64,000 bases of DNA from Rhodococcus sp. B7740 (GTDB lineage Bacteria; Actinomycetota; Actinomycetes; Mycobacteriales; Mycobacteriaceae): assembly GCF_000954115.1 (NCBI RefSeq), contig NZ_CP010797.1, positions 3,596,001 through 3,660,000 on the forward strand. The letters run 5' to 3'. Below, piece by piece: positions 45,433-53,511 of the stretch (position 1 is the first letter of the stretch; the number at the start of each line of letters is the position of its first letter). The notes under the pieces are model-generated. The model made no database searches, was not told the DNA's origin, and saw only the letters and a program-made list of their open reading frames with translations. A program made the translations under genes and the position numbers.

Positions 45433-47081
45433 TGCATGGCCTCTGCTATGGGTCCGAGAGCAAGTGCGGGGAAGAAGGTGAGGGCGGCGACGAGAATCGC
45501 GGTACCGATCAGCAAGCTGCCGAACAGCGGACCGTCGGTGGGGAGGGTTCCTGCGTTCGGTGCGCTGCGTTTGGTCGTCGCCAGTGAGCCGGCCAGCGCC
45601 AGTACGAAGACGATCGGCAGGAAGCGGCCGAGCAGCATGGCGATGCCGAGGGAGATCTGGAACCAGTCGCTGGTGACCGTCAGTCCACCGAAGGCGCTGC
45701 CGTTGTTGTTGGACGCCGACGCATACGCGTAAAGAACCTCGGTGAACCCGTGGATGCCGGGATTGCCCTGATAACTCGTGGTGGATTCGAGAATCACGGT
45801 GATGGACGTGCCGACGAGCACGAGGATCGGCATCACCAGTACCGACAGCGCGGCCATAGTGATGGCGCGTCGACCCAGCTTCTTGCCCAGGAATTCCGGG
45901 GTCCGGCCGACGAGGAGCCCACCGACGAAGACGGCGATCACGGCCAACACCAGCAACCCGTACAGACCGGTGCCGACGCCGCCGGGCGCGATCTCGCCGA
46001 ACAGCATGTTCAGCAGCACGGCTCCGCCACCGAGAGCGGACATGCTGTCGTGCGCGGAATTGACTGCACCGGTTGATGTTCCGGTGGTGGAGACGGCGAA
46101 CAAGGCCGATGCCGGGATGCCGAAGCGAACTTCCTTGCCTTCCATCATCGCGCCCGCAGCCGTTGCTGCGACTCCCCGAGTACCGGACTCGGCATAGAGG
46201 GTGACCGCCAGCAGGACTCCCCACAGTGTTGCCATCACTGCAAGCAACGTCAGACCCTGCTTGCGGTTGCCGATCATGGTGCCGAAGGTGCGGGTGAGTG
46301 CAACCGGGATCAACAGCAGAGAGATGATCTGCACGATGTTGGTCAGCGGGGTCGGGTTCTCGAACGGATGCGCGGAGTTGGCCGCGAGAATGCCGCCGCC
46401 ATTGGTGCCGATTTCCTTGATCGCCTCCTGGGAGGCAACGGGCGCAAGCGCATTGGTGACCGTCTGTCCGTCCAGGCCGGTCGAGGTGAAGCCGGTGGAG
46501 AAGGACATGATGGTGCCCTGCGTCAGTAGGATGACGGCCACCAACAGCGAGAGCGGCAGCAGAATGCGCAGCGTTCCGCGGGTGAGATCGACCCAGAAGT
46601 TGCCGAGTTCACCGCCTGTGGACACACGCACGAAGCCGCGGATGACGGCGATCGCGACGGCGAGACCGACTGCGGCGGAGACGAAGTTCTGCACCGCAAG
46701 GCCCAGCGGCTGCGTCAGGTTCGACAGCGTGGTCTCGGGGACGTACGACTGCCAGTTGGTGTTGGTGACGAACGACGCCGCGGTGTTGAAGGCCATCGCC
46801 GGGCTGACCCCCGACAGGCCCCCGTTCAGCGGCAACACGCCTTGGATCCGCTGGAGTACGAACAGGAACACGACGCCGGCGAACGAAAATCCGAGCAGGC
46901 TGGTGGAGTAGCCGACCCACGTCTGTTCCGAGGACGAATTCACCCGGGCCACCCGATAGAGCAGGCGCTCGACGCGCGTGTCGTGGGACGAGTCGAACAC
47001 CCGGGCCATGTAGTCGCCGAGCGGCACGTACGCCACGGCCAGGACGACGATCACAGCGCAGATTTGGAAGAACCCAACCAC
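45429..47081 (-). CDS. kdpA: potassium-transporting ATPase channel subunit KdpA
   Basis: A 550-aa membrane subunit with about ten segments, related to K+ channels, that binds and conducts K+. Selectivity-filter regions are visible as [18 protein letters not shown] and [10 protein letters not shown]. It begins with GTG at 47081, one base after the kdpF stop. [19 protein letters not shown] is the first segment. Confidence 0.97.
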   Translation of the reverse strand: MVGFFQICAVIVVLAVAYVPLGDYMARVFDSSHDTRVERLLYRVARVNSSSEQTWVGYSTSLLGFSFAGVVFLFVLQRIQGVLPLNGGLSGVSPAMAFNTAASFVTNTNWQSYVPETTLSNLTQPLGLAVQNFVSAAVGLAVAIAVIRGFVRVSTGGELGNFWVDLTRGTLRILLPLSLLVAVILLTQGTIMSFSTGFTSTGLDGQTVTNALAPVASQEAIKEIGTNGGGILAANSAHPFENPTPLTNIVQIISLLLIPVALTRTFGTMIGNRKQGLTLLAVMATLWGVLLAVTLYAESGTRGVAATAAGAMMEGKEVRFGIPASALFAVSTTGTSTGAVNSAHDSMSALGGGAVLLNMLFGEIAPGGVGTGLYGLLVLAVIAVFVGGLLVGRTPEFLGKKLGRRAITMAALSVLVMPILVLVGTSITVILESTTSYQGNPGIHGFTEVLYAYASASNNNGSAFGGLTVTSDWFQISLGIAMLLGRFLPIVFVLALAGSLATTKRSAPNAGTLPTDGPLFGSLLIGTAILVAALTFFPALALGPIAEAMQ

Positions 47082-47082
47082 G

Positions 47083-47166
47083 TCAGAACCTCTCCGGATC
47101 GAGGAGAGCGACGAACAGGTACACCGCGACGAACGCGGCCACCGTGAGACAGAGCAATTCGGTCAT
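47083..47166 (-). CDS. kdpF: potassium-transporting ATPase small subunit KdpF
   Basis: A 27-aa single-span peptide that stabilises the KdpABC complex. The sequence MTELLCLTVAAF continues into a hydrophobic helix and ends in the diagnostic L-L-x-P-E-R-F (here L-L-D-P-E-R-F). An AGGA ribosome site lies 7 bp before the ATG. It is the first gene of the kdpFABCDE operon and is easily missed because of its size. Confidence 0.95.
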   Translation of the reverse strand: MTELLCLTVAAFVAVYLFVALLDPERF

Positions 47167-47187
47167 TGCTCGATCCTGGATCCCGCT

Positions 47188-47203
47188 ACCGGCCACAGCC
47201 GGT
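47188..47203. promoter_or_regulatory. leader hairpin upstream of kdpF
   Basis: ACCGGC-CACA-GCCGGT is a perfect 6-bp inverted repeat, 22 bp upstream of the kdpF ATG and directly downstream of the proposed KdpE repeats. It may be a leader RNA hairpin or an operator. Confidence 0.35.
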
Positions 47204-47222
47204 TTCCTTACGCTTTCTTACG
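47203..47222 (-). promoter_or_regulatory. putative KdpE binding repeats
   Basis: On the minus strand CGTAAGAAAG is followed directly by CGTAAGGAAA, two 10-bp direct repeats sharing eight of ten bases. One-turn-spaced direct repeats are the usual target of OmpR-family regulators. They lie 37-56 bp before kdpF, in the 90-bp gap between kdpF and the next gene, the only regulatory space of the operon. Confidence 0.5.
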
Positions 47223-47256
47223 ACCGCAACCAGCGGCTATGACGCAATATTTACGC

Positions 47257-47715
47257 CTACCGCTCCTCGATGTCGTCGACGCGTATCTCCACCACATCGC
47301 GATCGAGGGTGACGCCGAGTAGATCCGAGACGACATCGATCGCGATGGTCGCCAGCTCGTCTCCCGCAGCCTGCAGGTCGTCGCCGTACACCCCGATCAC
47401 CGCGACGAACAGACCGATGCAGGCGTGGTCGTCGAGATGGAGGTCGATCTCGGTCGGCTGCGCACCGTGAACGTCCGCCAGGGCACGACGGAGCGTGGTC
47501 TTGACGATGTGGTCGCTGACCTGCAGCGAGTCCTGCGGATCGGCGCCGGAGCCGGCAGGAAAGGCGCTGTCGACGGGCCACGTACGCCTGGTCGTATTAC
47601 GGACCTTCGAGATGATGGATGCGCTGATATCCACCCAATTCGGTTCCTGAGGTGCGTCCCGAAGTTCGGTGGCAGCACGCGCGAGAACCGAATCCGGCTC
47701 TACTGGGTTCGCCAT
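47257..47715 (-). CDS. Asp23/Gls24-like cytosolic protein
   Basis: A 152-aa protein with a weak but recognisable Asp23-like pattern. An N-terminal helix is followed by L-Q-V-S-D-H-I-V-K-x-x-L-R-R-A-L, a strand block with I-D-L-H-L-D-D and C-I-G-L-F-V-A-V-I-G-V-Y-G, and the ending L-L-G-V-T-x-x-x-D-V-V-E-I-R-V-D-D-I-E. It overlaps the ECF sigma gene by 16 bp and is transcribed with it. It could bind the sigma factor or join the envelope complex encoded divergently. No recognised anti-sigma domain or membrane segment is present. Confidence 0.7.
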   Translation of the reverse strand: MANPVEPDSVLARAATELRDAPQEPNWVDISASIISKVRNTTRRTWPVDSAFPAGSGADPQDSLQVSDHIVKTTLRRALADVHGAQPTEIDLHLDDHACIGLFVAVIGVYGDDLQAAGDELATIAIDVVSDLLGVTLDRDVVEIRVDDIEER

Positions 47716-48257
47716 GTTGCCAACCTTTCGCTCAATGTTGCTCGTGCTCTGGTCAACTGACCACGTACCGCTCCTGCGGACAACGTCATGATCGCGCCGA
47801 TCTCCGGGTGAGTCAGGCCCTCGACCTCGCGGAGCAGCCAGCAGGCTCGCTGGCGGTAGGGCAGTTCGGCCAGTGCGACTCCGAGTTCGGCCATGAAGCT
47901 GTCGGCCTCGACATCCGCCTCGGGATCACTGCCCGCCCCGGTGCTCTTTCGCTCGAATACCCAATCTTCTGCGGGAGGAACGCTGCGACGTCGTCGATGA
48001 TCGATCACTTTGTGCGACACCAACGAGAACAACCATGTTCGCAGAGCCGAGTCGCCTCGAAAGTTGTCCAGCCCCTTCCACGCTGCGACGAACGCGTCCT
48101 GCACCACCTCCTCGGCCGCACCCTGATCGGACAGCATGTTTCGCGCGTATCGAAACATCTCCGGACCGTAGCGCCGGACGATCTCCTCGAACGCATCCGT
48201 CTCGCCGAGCGCGGCTGCGCCGACGAGTACGCGGTCCGATGCATCAACCCACTCCAT
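47700..48257 (-). CDS. ECF-type RNA polymerase sigma factor
   Basis: A 185-aa sigma-70 family protein. Region 2 spans about residues 22-90 (FEEIVRRYGPEMFRYARNM, AEEVVQDAFVAAW, F-R-G-D-S-A-L-R-T-W-L-F). Region 4 spans about 130-180 (LPYRQRACWLLREVEGLTHP, then SAGAVRGQLTRARATL). No C-terminal extension is present and no zinc-type anti-sigma factor is adjacent. It faces the Asp23 operon across 170 bp, so it is a candidate regulator of that operon. Confidence 0.93.
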   Translation of the reverse strand: MEWVDASDRVLVGAAALGETDAFEEIVRRYGPEMFRYARNMLSDQGAAEEVVQDAFVAAWKGLDNFRGDSALRTWLFSLVSHKVIDHRRRRSVPPAEDWVFERKSTGAGSDPEADVEADSFMAELGVALAELPYRQRACWLLREVEGLTHPEIGAIMTLSAGAVRGQLTRARATLSERLATWRTQ

Positions 48258-48325
48258 CGGGCCCCCAGTTCACGTAGCGGTCATCGATCACGCATGTCTT
48301 CGATACCGGTTTACCAGCGGACGTA

Positions 48326-48344
48326 ATCTATGACGTAGATCACT
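48326..48344. promoter_or_regulatory. palindromic site in the sigma/Asp23 divergent promoter
   Basis: ATCTA-TGACG-TAGAT (48326-48340) is an inverted repeat; read one register over, TATGA-CGTAGA-TCACT (48329-48344) matches eight of ten conserved CRP/GlxR positions. One operator with two readings is reported. It lies about 85 bp from each flanking start codon. Confidence 0.4.
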
Positions 48345-48427
48345 TTATTCGGACGTGCGTTTCGACCATCGAGCTACGACCAACTCCTGTCACACACTCT
48401 GCACGACATCCAAGAAGAGAGGCATTC

Positions 48428-48916
48428 ATGAGCTCCACGACGGACACCAAGGCAACCGTATCCGCAGCAGGCGAAGGAAAGACCGACATCACCACCAAGT
48501 CGGACTCCGTGCTCGTCAGCTCGCAGGGCCGCACCACCATTGCCGACACCGTCGTCTCCAAGATCGCCGGTATCGCCACCCGTGAGGTCCAGGGCGTCCA
48601 CGCCGTCGGCGGCGGAGCGAGCCGCGCGATCGGTGCCCTGCGCGAGCGCATCCCCGGTGCCCGCGTCAACCAGTCGCAGGGCGTCTCGGTGGAGGTCGGC
48701 GAGCGTCAGGCCGCAGTCGACATCGACATCGTCGCCGACTACGGCGTCTCCATCGCAGACCTCGCAGCGGGCATTCGTCGCAACGTCATCAACGCCGTCG
48801 AGCGTATGACCGGTCTCGAGGTCACCGAGGTCAACATCGTCGTTCACGACATCTACCTCGACGACGGCTCGGACGACGAGGAGACCACCGAGGCTCCCTC
48901 CACCCGAGTGCAGTGA
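48428..48916 (+). CDS. Asp23/Gls24-family envelope stress protein
   Basis: A 162-aa protein, the clearest Asp23 member here. It has a disordered, charged N-terminus, then the core TIADTVVSKIAGIATREVQG (about 38-57), V-H-A-V-G-G-G, V-D-I-D-I-V-A-D-Y-G-V-S-I and TGLEVTEVNIVVHDI. The C-terminal tail is acidic. In firmicutes Asp23 is abundant, coats the membrane through the anchor AmaP and responds to alkaline or cell-wall stress. GAGAGG precedes the ATG. It is the first gene of a tight seven-gene operon. Confidence 0.93.
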   Translation: MSSTTDTKATVSAAGEGKTDITTKSDSVLVSSQGRTTIADTVVSKIAGIATREVQGVHAVGGGASRAIGALRERIPGARVNQSQGVSVEVGERQAAVDIDIVADYGVSIADLAAGIRRNVINAVERMTGLEVTEVNIVVHDIYLDDGSDDEETTEAPSTRVQ

Positions 48917-49203
48917 CCGATCCGCACATGACGGAGCGTGACAGGTCCGAGGACATCGCCGACGCCGTACTGGCTGTCGACGGTGTCGTCGGGCTGCACG
49001 GCGGCATGTTCGGCGAGGCAGCTACCTACCTTCCCGGACGACGCATCGCCGGCATCCGGATCGGCGACGAAGGCACCGAGGTTCACGTCACTCTCGAGTT
49101 CGGGATTGCGGTACGCGACACCGCCGACGCCGTGCGCAGCACAGTGGCAGCGATGGTCGACGGGCCAGTGCACGTCACCGTCGAGGACATTGTGCGAGTC
49201 TGA
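48913..49203 (+). CDS. short Asp23-like protein
   Basis: A 96-aa protein starting at a GTG that overlaps the upstream stop (GTGA). It keeps the Asp23 pattern in reduced form: D-I-A-D-A-V-L-A-V-D-G-V-V-G-L-H-G-G near the start, a V-H-V-T-L-E-F-G-I-A-V strand, and G-P-V-H-V-T-V-E-D-I at the end. It may pair with the full-length Asp23 protein. Confidence 0.75.
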   Translation: MTDPHMTERDRSEDIADAVLAVDGVVGLHGGMFGEAATYLPGRRIAGIRIGDEGTEVHVTLEFGIAVRDTADAVRSTVAAMVDGPVHVTVEDIVRV

Positions 49204-49207
49204 CCAG

Positions 49208-49492
49208 GTGAACGAGCATGCAGCGCACGACCGAGCCGCCGCCTACAAGGCGGCTCGGCGCGCTGTGGCGCGCGAACACCACCCGGATCTCGGTGGAGAT
49301 CCGGCTCGCTACATGGCCGAACTCGCCGAGGTCGACCGACGCTTCGCCGTACTTCCCTCGACTCCGACCAATGCGGCGAGCGCGCCGACGGCATTCCGCG
49401 CCTCGCCGATTCCGTCCCCGCTACGCACTCTGCCCAAGCGGATCGCTCGGATCCGCAAACGCGTCACCAGGCGCAACTACTTCGAACTCTGA
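49208..49492 (+). CDS. small protein with J-domain-like HPD motif
   Basis: A 94-aa protein from GTG 49208, 4 bp after the previous stop. Helix A-Y-K-A-A-R-R-A-V-A-R-E-H is followed by HPDLGGDPARYMAELAEVDR, which resembles helix II, the HPD loop and helix III of a minimal J-domain. The C-terminal half is basic and proline-rich (TLPKRIARIRKRVTRRNY). If real, it would recruit an Hsp70 to the Asp23 complex. The N-terminal helix I of a standard J-domain is missing or divergent. Confidence 0.7.
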   Translation: MNEHAAHDRAAAYKAARRAVAREHHPDLGGDPARYMAELAEVDRRFAVLPSTPTNAASAPTAFRASPIPSPLRTLPKRIARIRKRVTRRNYFEL

Positions 49493-49507
49493 GTGGAGAT
49501 CAACACC

Positions 49508-49687
49508 ATGACCACTGCAACCATCGGTTTGTTCGTGGGACTTCTGCTGGCCATCGCCGCAGCGGCCGGCGGTTTCACCGGCTTCCTCATCGCCATCGTG
49601 CTCGGCGGCCTCGGATTCTTCGTCGGCCGCTACGTCGACGGCGAACTGGACCTGAACTCGATCATGCGTGGTCGCGGTCGTGACTGA
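49508..49687 (+). CDS. DUF2273-type small membrane protein
   Basis: A 59-aa protein with two adjoining hydrophobic helices (IGLFVGLLLAIAAAAGG and FLIAIVLGGLGFFVGRYVDG) and a short basic tail RGRGRD. DUF2273 proteins accompany AmaP and Asp23 genes in Gram-positive bacteria. The ATG at 49508 has TGGAG 7 bp upstream; a GTG at 49493 is a weaker start. The stop overlaps the next gene. Confidence 0.85.
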   Translation: MTTATIGLFVGLLLAIAAAAGGFTGFLIAIVLGGLGFFVGRYVDGELDLNSIMRGRGRD

Positions 49688-50048
49688 GACAGCTGCTGTA
49701 GACCCCGGTGAGCGCGGCTCTCTGGAGATCAAGCACAAGGCCGTCGAGCGACTTGCCGTCCTCGCTGCCCGCAGCACCGACGCGGTCGCCGGACCCCAGC
49801 CCGGACTGCGGGTCCTGGGTGGGCGTGACCTGCCCAAGGCCGACGTGACGATCAGCGGCTCCCGCGTTCGCGCTCAGGTCGCGGTAGCGGTCACCTGGCC
49901 CTCGCCGCTGGCGAAGGTAGCCGCTGACGTTCGCGCCGCAGTCGCACGAGACCTGTCCGAACTGGGCATCTACACCGTCGACCGAGTCGATGTCACCGTC
50001 CAATGCGTACCCGCCGAGACCACCCGTGAAGAAGGGAGAGTGCAATGA
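49680..50048 (+). CDS. Asp23-like protein, third copy
   Basis: A 122-aa protein beginning at GTG 49680 inside the end of the DUF2273 gene (49668 is possible). LEIKHKAVERLAVLAARSTD at the start, V-R-A-Q-V-A-V-A-V-T-W and Y-T-V-D-R-V-D-V-T-V-Q near the end follow the Asp23 order of helix, strand pair and closing strand. It overlaps the next gene by 4 bp. Confidence 0.75.
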   Translation: MTETAAVDPGERGSLEIKHKAVERLAVLAARSTDAVAGPQPGLRVLGGRDLPKADVTISGSRVRAQVAVAVTWPSPLAKVAADVRAAVARDLSELGIYTVDRVDVTVQCVPAETTREEGRVQ

Positions 50049-50587
50049 GCGAGAAGGCAAGCAAGAAGCCGGTAGCCAATCCCACCGCAGCCGTACCCGC
50101 AATCCTGTTCGCGCTCGTGCTCATCGGTGCCGGCGTGGTCCTCGGCCGCGAGGCGCTGCTGAACCTCGGTGCCATCGACGGCCCCGAGTGGGTCGGCCCC
50201 GCCGCCACGAGCCTGGACGGACTCACCGCGCAGCCGTGGATGCTGCCGGGAGGAATCGCCGCAGTCGTGGTCGGGTTCGTTCTCGTCATCGCTGCACTGC
50301 GTCCTCGGCGACGCACCCACCGAGCCCTCTCCGAGCAGGACGTCTGGCTCCGCAAGGGCGACGTCGCAACCGTTGCCCGCACCGCCGCACTCGACAGCGT
50401 CGGCGTCGATTCCGCAACCGCCAAGGCCGGCAACAAGAAGGTCACCGTCGCGGTGGCCACCGTCGCCGGCACGGACTCCGCGGAGCTGAAGTCCTCGGTC
50501 GTCACCTCCGTGGACGACGCCCTCCGCCCACTCGCGTCGGCTCCCAAGGTCCGCACCCGAGTGCGAACGACAGGACAAGCATCGTGA
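50045..50587 (+). CDS. two-span membrane protein with Asp23-like C-terminal domain (DUF6286-like)
   Basis: A 180-aa protein. Two membrane helices (AAVPAILFALVLIGAGVVLG and LPGGIAAVVVGFVLVIAAL) flank an external loop, followed by a cytosolic domain of about 80 residues with R-T-A-A-L-D-S-V-G-V and K-V-T-V-A-V-A-T-V-A-G. This is the layout of an AmaP-type anchor. The ATG overlaps the previous gene and the stop overlaps the next GTG. Confidence 0.75.
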   Translation: MSEKASKKPVANPTAAVPAILFALVLIGAGVVLGREALLNLGAIDGPEWVGPAATSLDGLTAQPWMLPGGIAAVVVGFVLVIAALRPRRRTHRALSEQDVWLRKGDVATVARTAALDSVGVDSATAKAGNKKVTVAVATVAGTDSAELKSSVVTSVDDALRPLASAPKVRTRVRTTGQAS

Positions 50588-51162
50588 AACGCGCAACCGC
50601 TTCGGTCGACCGAACCAGCACCGCCGTCGTCGGCCTCGCCCTGATCGCCCTCGGCGGCGGAGCGATTGCCTGGGAGCAAGGAAGGTTTCCCGGCCGCGAA
50701 CGTCTCGACGCGGCCTTCGTCGACACCGCCGTCGACGCAGGCTGGTGGCCCTGGGCTCTCGCAGCAGCCGCCATCGTCCTCGTGCTGCTCGGTCTGTGGT
50801 GGCTCCTCGCGCACCTGCCGCGACGTTCGGTCGGCACCGTCGCCTTCGCGTCGTCAGCGGATGCAGATGTCGACGGCCGACTCAGCGTCGACCTGGGAAC
50901 CGCTGCCCGGAGCGCCGCGAAATCCCTGGCCGCTCACGAGGGCGTCGTATCGGCGACCGGCCGTTCGGTGTCCGATCGCGGTCAGAGAGTCGTCGAGATC
51001 ACCGCGACGCTCGACCCCGCGGTGACGTCCCTCGACAAGGTGGCAGGCGCAGCGGCGCAGACGCGCAACGACATCGTGACGTCCCTCGACGGAACACCGG
51101 CGGCCGTCCGAATCCTGCTGCAGTGCGGCAAGTCTCGGAAGCATGTCGTTCGCGTCAGCTGA
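50584..51162 (+). CDS. amaP: AmaP-like alkaline shock membrane anchor
   Basis: A 192-aa protein starting at GTG 50584. Two membrane segments (STAVVGLALIALGGGAIAW and WPWALAAAAIVLVLLGLWWL) are followed by a cytosolic domain with VDLGTAARSAAKSLAAHEGV and V-E-I-T-A-T-L-D-P. The arrangement equals staphylococcal AmaP, the membrane anchor of Asp23. It is the last gene of the operon and ends tail-to-tail (8-bp overlap) with the nuclease-fold gene. Confidence 0.8.
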   Translation: MKRATASVDRTSTAVVGLALIALGGGAIAWEQGRFPGRERLDAAFVDTAVDAGWWPWALAAAAIVLVLLGLWWLLAHLPRRSVGTVAFASSADADVDGRLSVDLGTAARSAAKSLAAHEGVVSATGRSVSDRGQRVVEITATLDPAVTSLDKVAGAAAQTRNDIVTSLDGTPAAVRILLQCGKSRKHVVRVS

Positions 51163-52138
51163 CGCCTGCGGAGAACTCGATCTCCCCAATCAACCCATGG
51201 TGGTCCGATCCGGGGAGATCGATTCGTTCCAGAGAACGAGCACGACCGGTGTTGGTGAGAATGTGGTCGATCCCGACGACGGCGGGGGTTCCCTTGTCGG
51301 TGGGGTACGTGGGAATCAGCCCCTTCCCCAATTGCGCTGCAACGTCGGAATATCCGGCATCGAGTAGGTTGCGGAACTTCTTGTGCGAATATGTCGTGTT
51401 GAAGTCGCCGCTGACGATCACCGGACCGCCGCCCGCCGCTGCCTCCAAATCGTCTCGGAGCGTGTCCAATTCGGCGGTCCAGATATCGGCCGGGGTGATG
51501 TAGGCGGCACCGGGATGCACCGCCAACAGCGTGACCGGCTCGGAACCGGGGATCTCGACCTCGGTGGCGAGATTCACCGGGCCGTACCCGTCGAGCTCAC
51601 GGTTGTCCGAGATCGGGAATCGGCTGTAGATTCCGGCCCCACCGCCGCCTGTCACGTGCGGCCGGAGGTAGCTGTAGGGGAAGAGCTCCTCCATGCCGGC
51701 GTCGCGGAGGCCGACCACCGACGCGTCGGTCAGTTCCTGGATCGTGACGACGTCGACGGAGTGATCGCGGGCCTGACCGACCACGACAGTCGGATCGGCC
51801 AGCCCGATCATCAGGTTCGCCTGCATCACACGCAGCCGCACGCCCTCGCTGCCCGTCGCGTCCTCGGGTGCCGCGTCCGCCACATAGAGCGGTGCATAGG
51901 CGAATGCGCCTGCGGCAAGCACCAGCGCAGAAACTCCCGCCAGGACCCAGCGCCGACCGATCAGCGCCACCAGGGCACCGACCACGACAGCGATGAACAT
52001 CAACGGAACGAACGACGCCAGCGCGATCAGGACGTTGACCCGGGTGTCGGTGTAGTAGACGCCCAGCGCCACGAGCCCGGTCACGATGCCCAGAATGGCG
52101 ATCGTTCCGGTAAGAATTCGTATCCAGGTTCGTTGCAT
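51155..52138 (-). CDS. membrane-anchored endonuclease/exonuclease/phosphatase-family protein
   Basis: A 327-aa protein with three N-terminal membrane helices (residues 5-100) and an extracytoplasmic EEP domain. RVMQANLMIG, TIQELTD, VSGDFNTT and the final LPGSDHHGLIGEIEF correspond to the metal- and phosphate-binding residues of the DNase I-like fold. Relatives include VanX-cluster and mycobacterial surface EEP proteins of unknown substrate. The start ATG 52138 (MQRTWIRILTG) is chosen because the longer frame adds a non-homologous leader. Confidence 0.88.
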   Translation of the reverse strand: MQRTWIRILTGTIAILGIVTGLVALGVYYTDTRVNVLIALASFVPLMFIAVVVGALVALIGRRWVLAGVSALVLAAGAFAYAPLYVADAAPEDATGSEGVRLRVMQANLMIGLADPTVVVGQARDHSVDVVTIQELTDASVVGLRDAGMEELFPYSYLRPHVTGGGGAGIYSRFPISDNRELDGYGPVNLATEVEIPGSEPVTLLAVHPGAAYITPADIWTAELDTLRDDLEAAAGGGPVIVSGDFNTTYSHKKFRNLLDAGYSDVAAQLGKGLIPTYPTDKGTPAVVGIDHILTNTGRARSLERIDLPGSDHHGLIGEIEFSAGVS

Positions 52139-52152
52139 CGAACCGAGGGTAG

Positions 52153-53451
52153 CTACGCCCGGATGCCGACGACCAACGCTGTGATGGTCGTCCAGGTCAG
52201 CGACAACAATCCACGCACCGCCGAGAACGAGAACGCCGTGGACCACACCGTACGCGTCGACGGTTCCTCGACCGGAAGTCCGGCGAATCGATCGGCCAGC
52301 CAATCCAGCGTGAGTGGCGCACTGAGCGGGTGCAGCGACAGGTGTTCGCTCAGCCGATCCCGTAGATAGGTCACGTGCGCACCGGCCTCGATGTACCGAT
52401 CCACCTGCCCGTCCACGTCGTCGACGGCGATGATCTGATCGTGCACCGACTGGACGACCAGCAACGGAGCCGTCGGAGCCGTTCGTCCCGGCTGGATATC
52501 CAGGAACACCTGCACGATCTCGGGCAGCGCCAACAGATCGGCCAGCGGAACGTCGATGTAGTGGTCCAGGTCGTGTCGAGCCAGTTTTCTCACCGCACGC
52601 ACGGTCGTCATCGACTCGACGGAATCGAGAATGCGCATTCCGTCCTCGTTGACGTGCTCGCGAACTACCCGATCGAGCTCGGGGTAGGTGCGCCGTAGGC
52701 CCGCCACCACCAGCGTTGGCAACGCTGCGTGCAGCGTCGCATTGAGCCGGGTGAACGCCGACCCCGGATCTCCGACGGGTGAGCCGAGAGCGGCACCGAC
52801 CACCTCTATCTCAGGCGCGTACTCCGGTGCCATCTCCGCCGCCCAGGACGTCGCGAGTCCGCCGCCCGAGTAGCCCCACAGCGCAACCGGCGTGCTCGAA
52901 TGCAGGTCGAGCGGCTCGAACGACAAGGCCGCGCGAACGGCGTCGAGCGTGCAGAACCCGGGTTCCTGCGGCGAACCCCAATGTCCGTCGGGACCCTCGT
53001 GATCCGGGATCGAGATGGTCCACCCACGGCGCAAGGCATGCAGTACCAGCAGGAACTCGAACTGCGGAACTGCACCTAACGCCCGGGAACCACGCCGAAG
53101 CGCGTACGACGGGAAACACGAGGACGCGACGCCGTCGATCGCACACTGATACGACAGCAGAACCGGTTCGGCGTTGCGCGGACGCAACACCGTCGTGACG
53201 CTGGCCTGGGGAAAACCGCCGAGATCAGCGGTGCGATAGAGCAGCTGCCACGCGTCGACTCGCTGGCGTACGCGACCGAACATCGCGACCTCGACCGGCC
53301 GCACCTTCAGAATCGTCCCGGGTGGAACTGCCTCGTATCCCTCGGGCGCTGCATAGAAAGGATCGTCCTCGGGCCTGGTCGCGTCACTGCAGCTCGGTGC
53401 TCGTTCCACCGGCCAGGGCTGTTCGTCCCCCAATGATCTGTCGACGCTCAT
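52153..53451 (-). CDS. LIP-family (secretory lipase-type) alpha/beta hydrolase
   Basis: A 432-aa protein of the Candida-type secretory lipase family, common in rhodococci. The nucleophile lies in WGYSGGGLATSWAAEM, preceded by SIPDHEGPDG (oxyanion region), with the Asp in VQSVHDQII and the His in LSLHPLSAPL. The early DPFYAAPEGYEAVPPG block is typical. No signal peptide is apparent, while a hydrophobic C-terminus (LLSLTWTTITALVVGI) could attach it to the membrane. The substrate is likely an acylglycerol or mycolyl-type ester, unproven. Confidence 0.9.
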   Translation of the reverse strand: MSVDRSLGDEQPWPVERAPSCSDATRPEDDPFYAAPEGYEAVPPGTILKVRPVEVAMFGRVRQRVDAWQLLYRTADLGGFPQASVTTVLRPRNAEPVLLSYQCAIDGVASSCFPSYALRRGSRALGAVPQFEFLLVLHALRRGWTISIPDHEGPDGHWGSPQEPGFCTLDAVRAALSFEPLDLHSSTPVALWGYSGGGLATSWAAEMAPEYAPEIEVVGAALGSPVGDPGSAFTRLNATLHAALPTLVVAGLRRTYPELDRVVREHVNEDGMRILDSVESMTTVRAVRKLARHDLDHYIDVPLADLLALPEIVQVFLDIQPGRTAPTAPLLVVQSVHDQIIAVDDVDGQVDRYIEAGAHVTYLRDRLSEHLSLHPLSAPLTLDWLADRFAGLPVEEPSTRTVWSTAFSFSAVRGLLSLTWTTITALVVGIRA

Positions 53452-53511
53452 GTCCCACCGCTTCTTGTCCGAGTCCCGTCGTCACACTAACTTGCCCTCG
53501 ACGACGCCGTT

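Noticed and set aside
45433..46224. N-terminal extension of kdpB
   Set aside because: It lies fully within kdpA in another frame. KdpB of usual length starts at 45432 with a 4-bp overlap.
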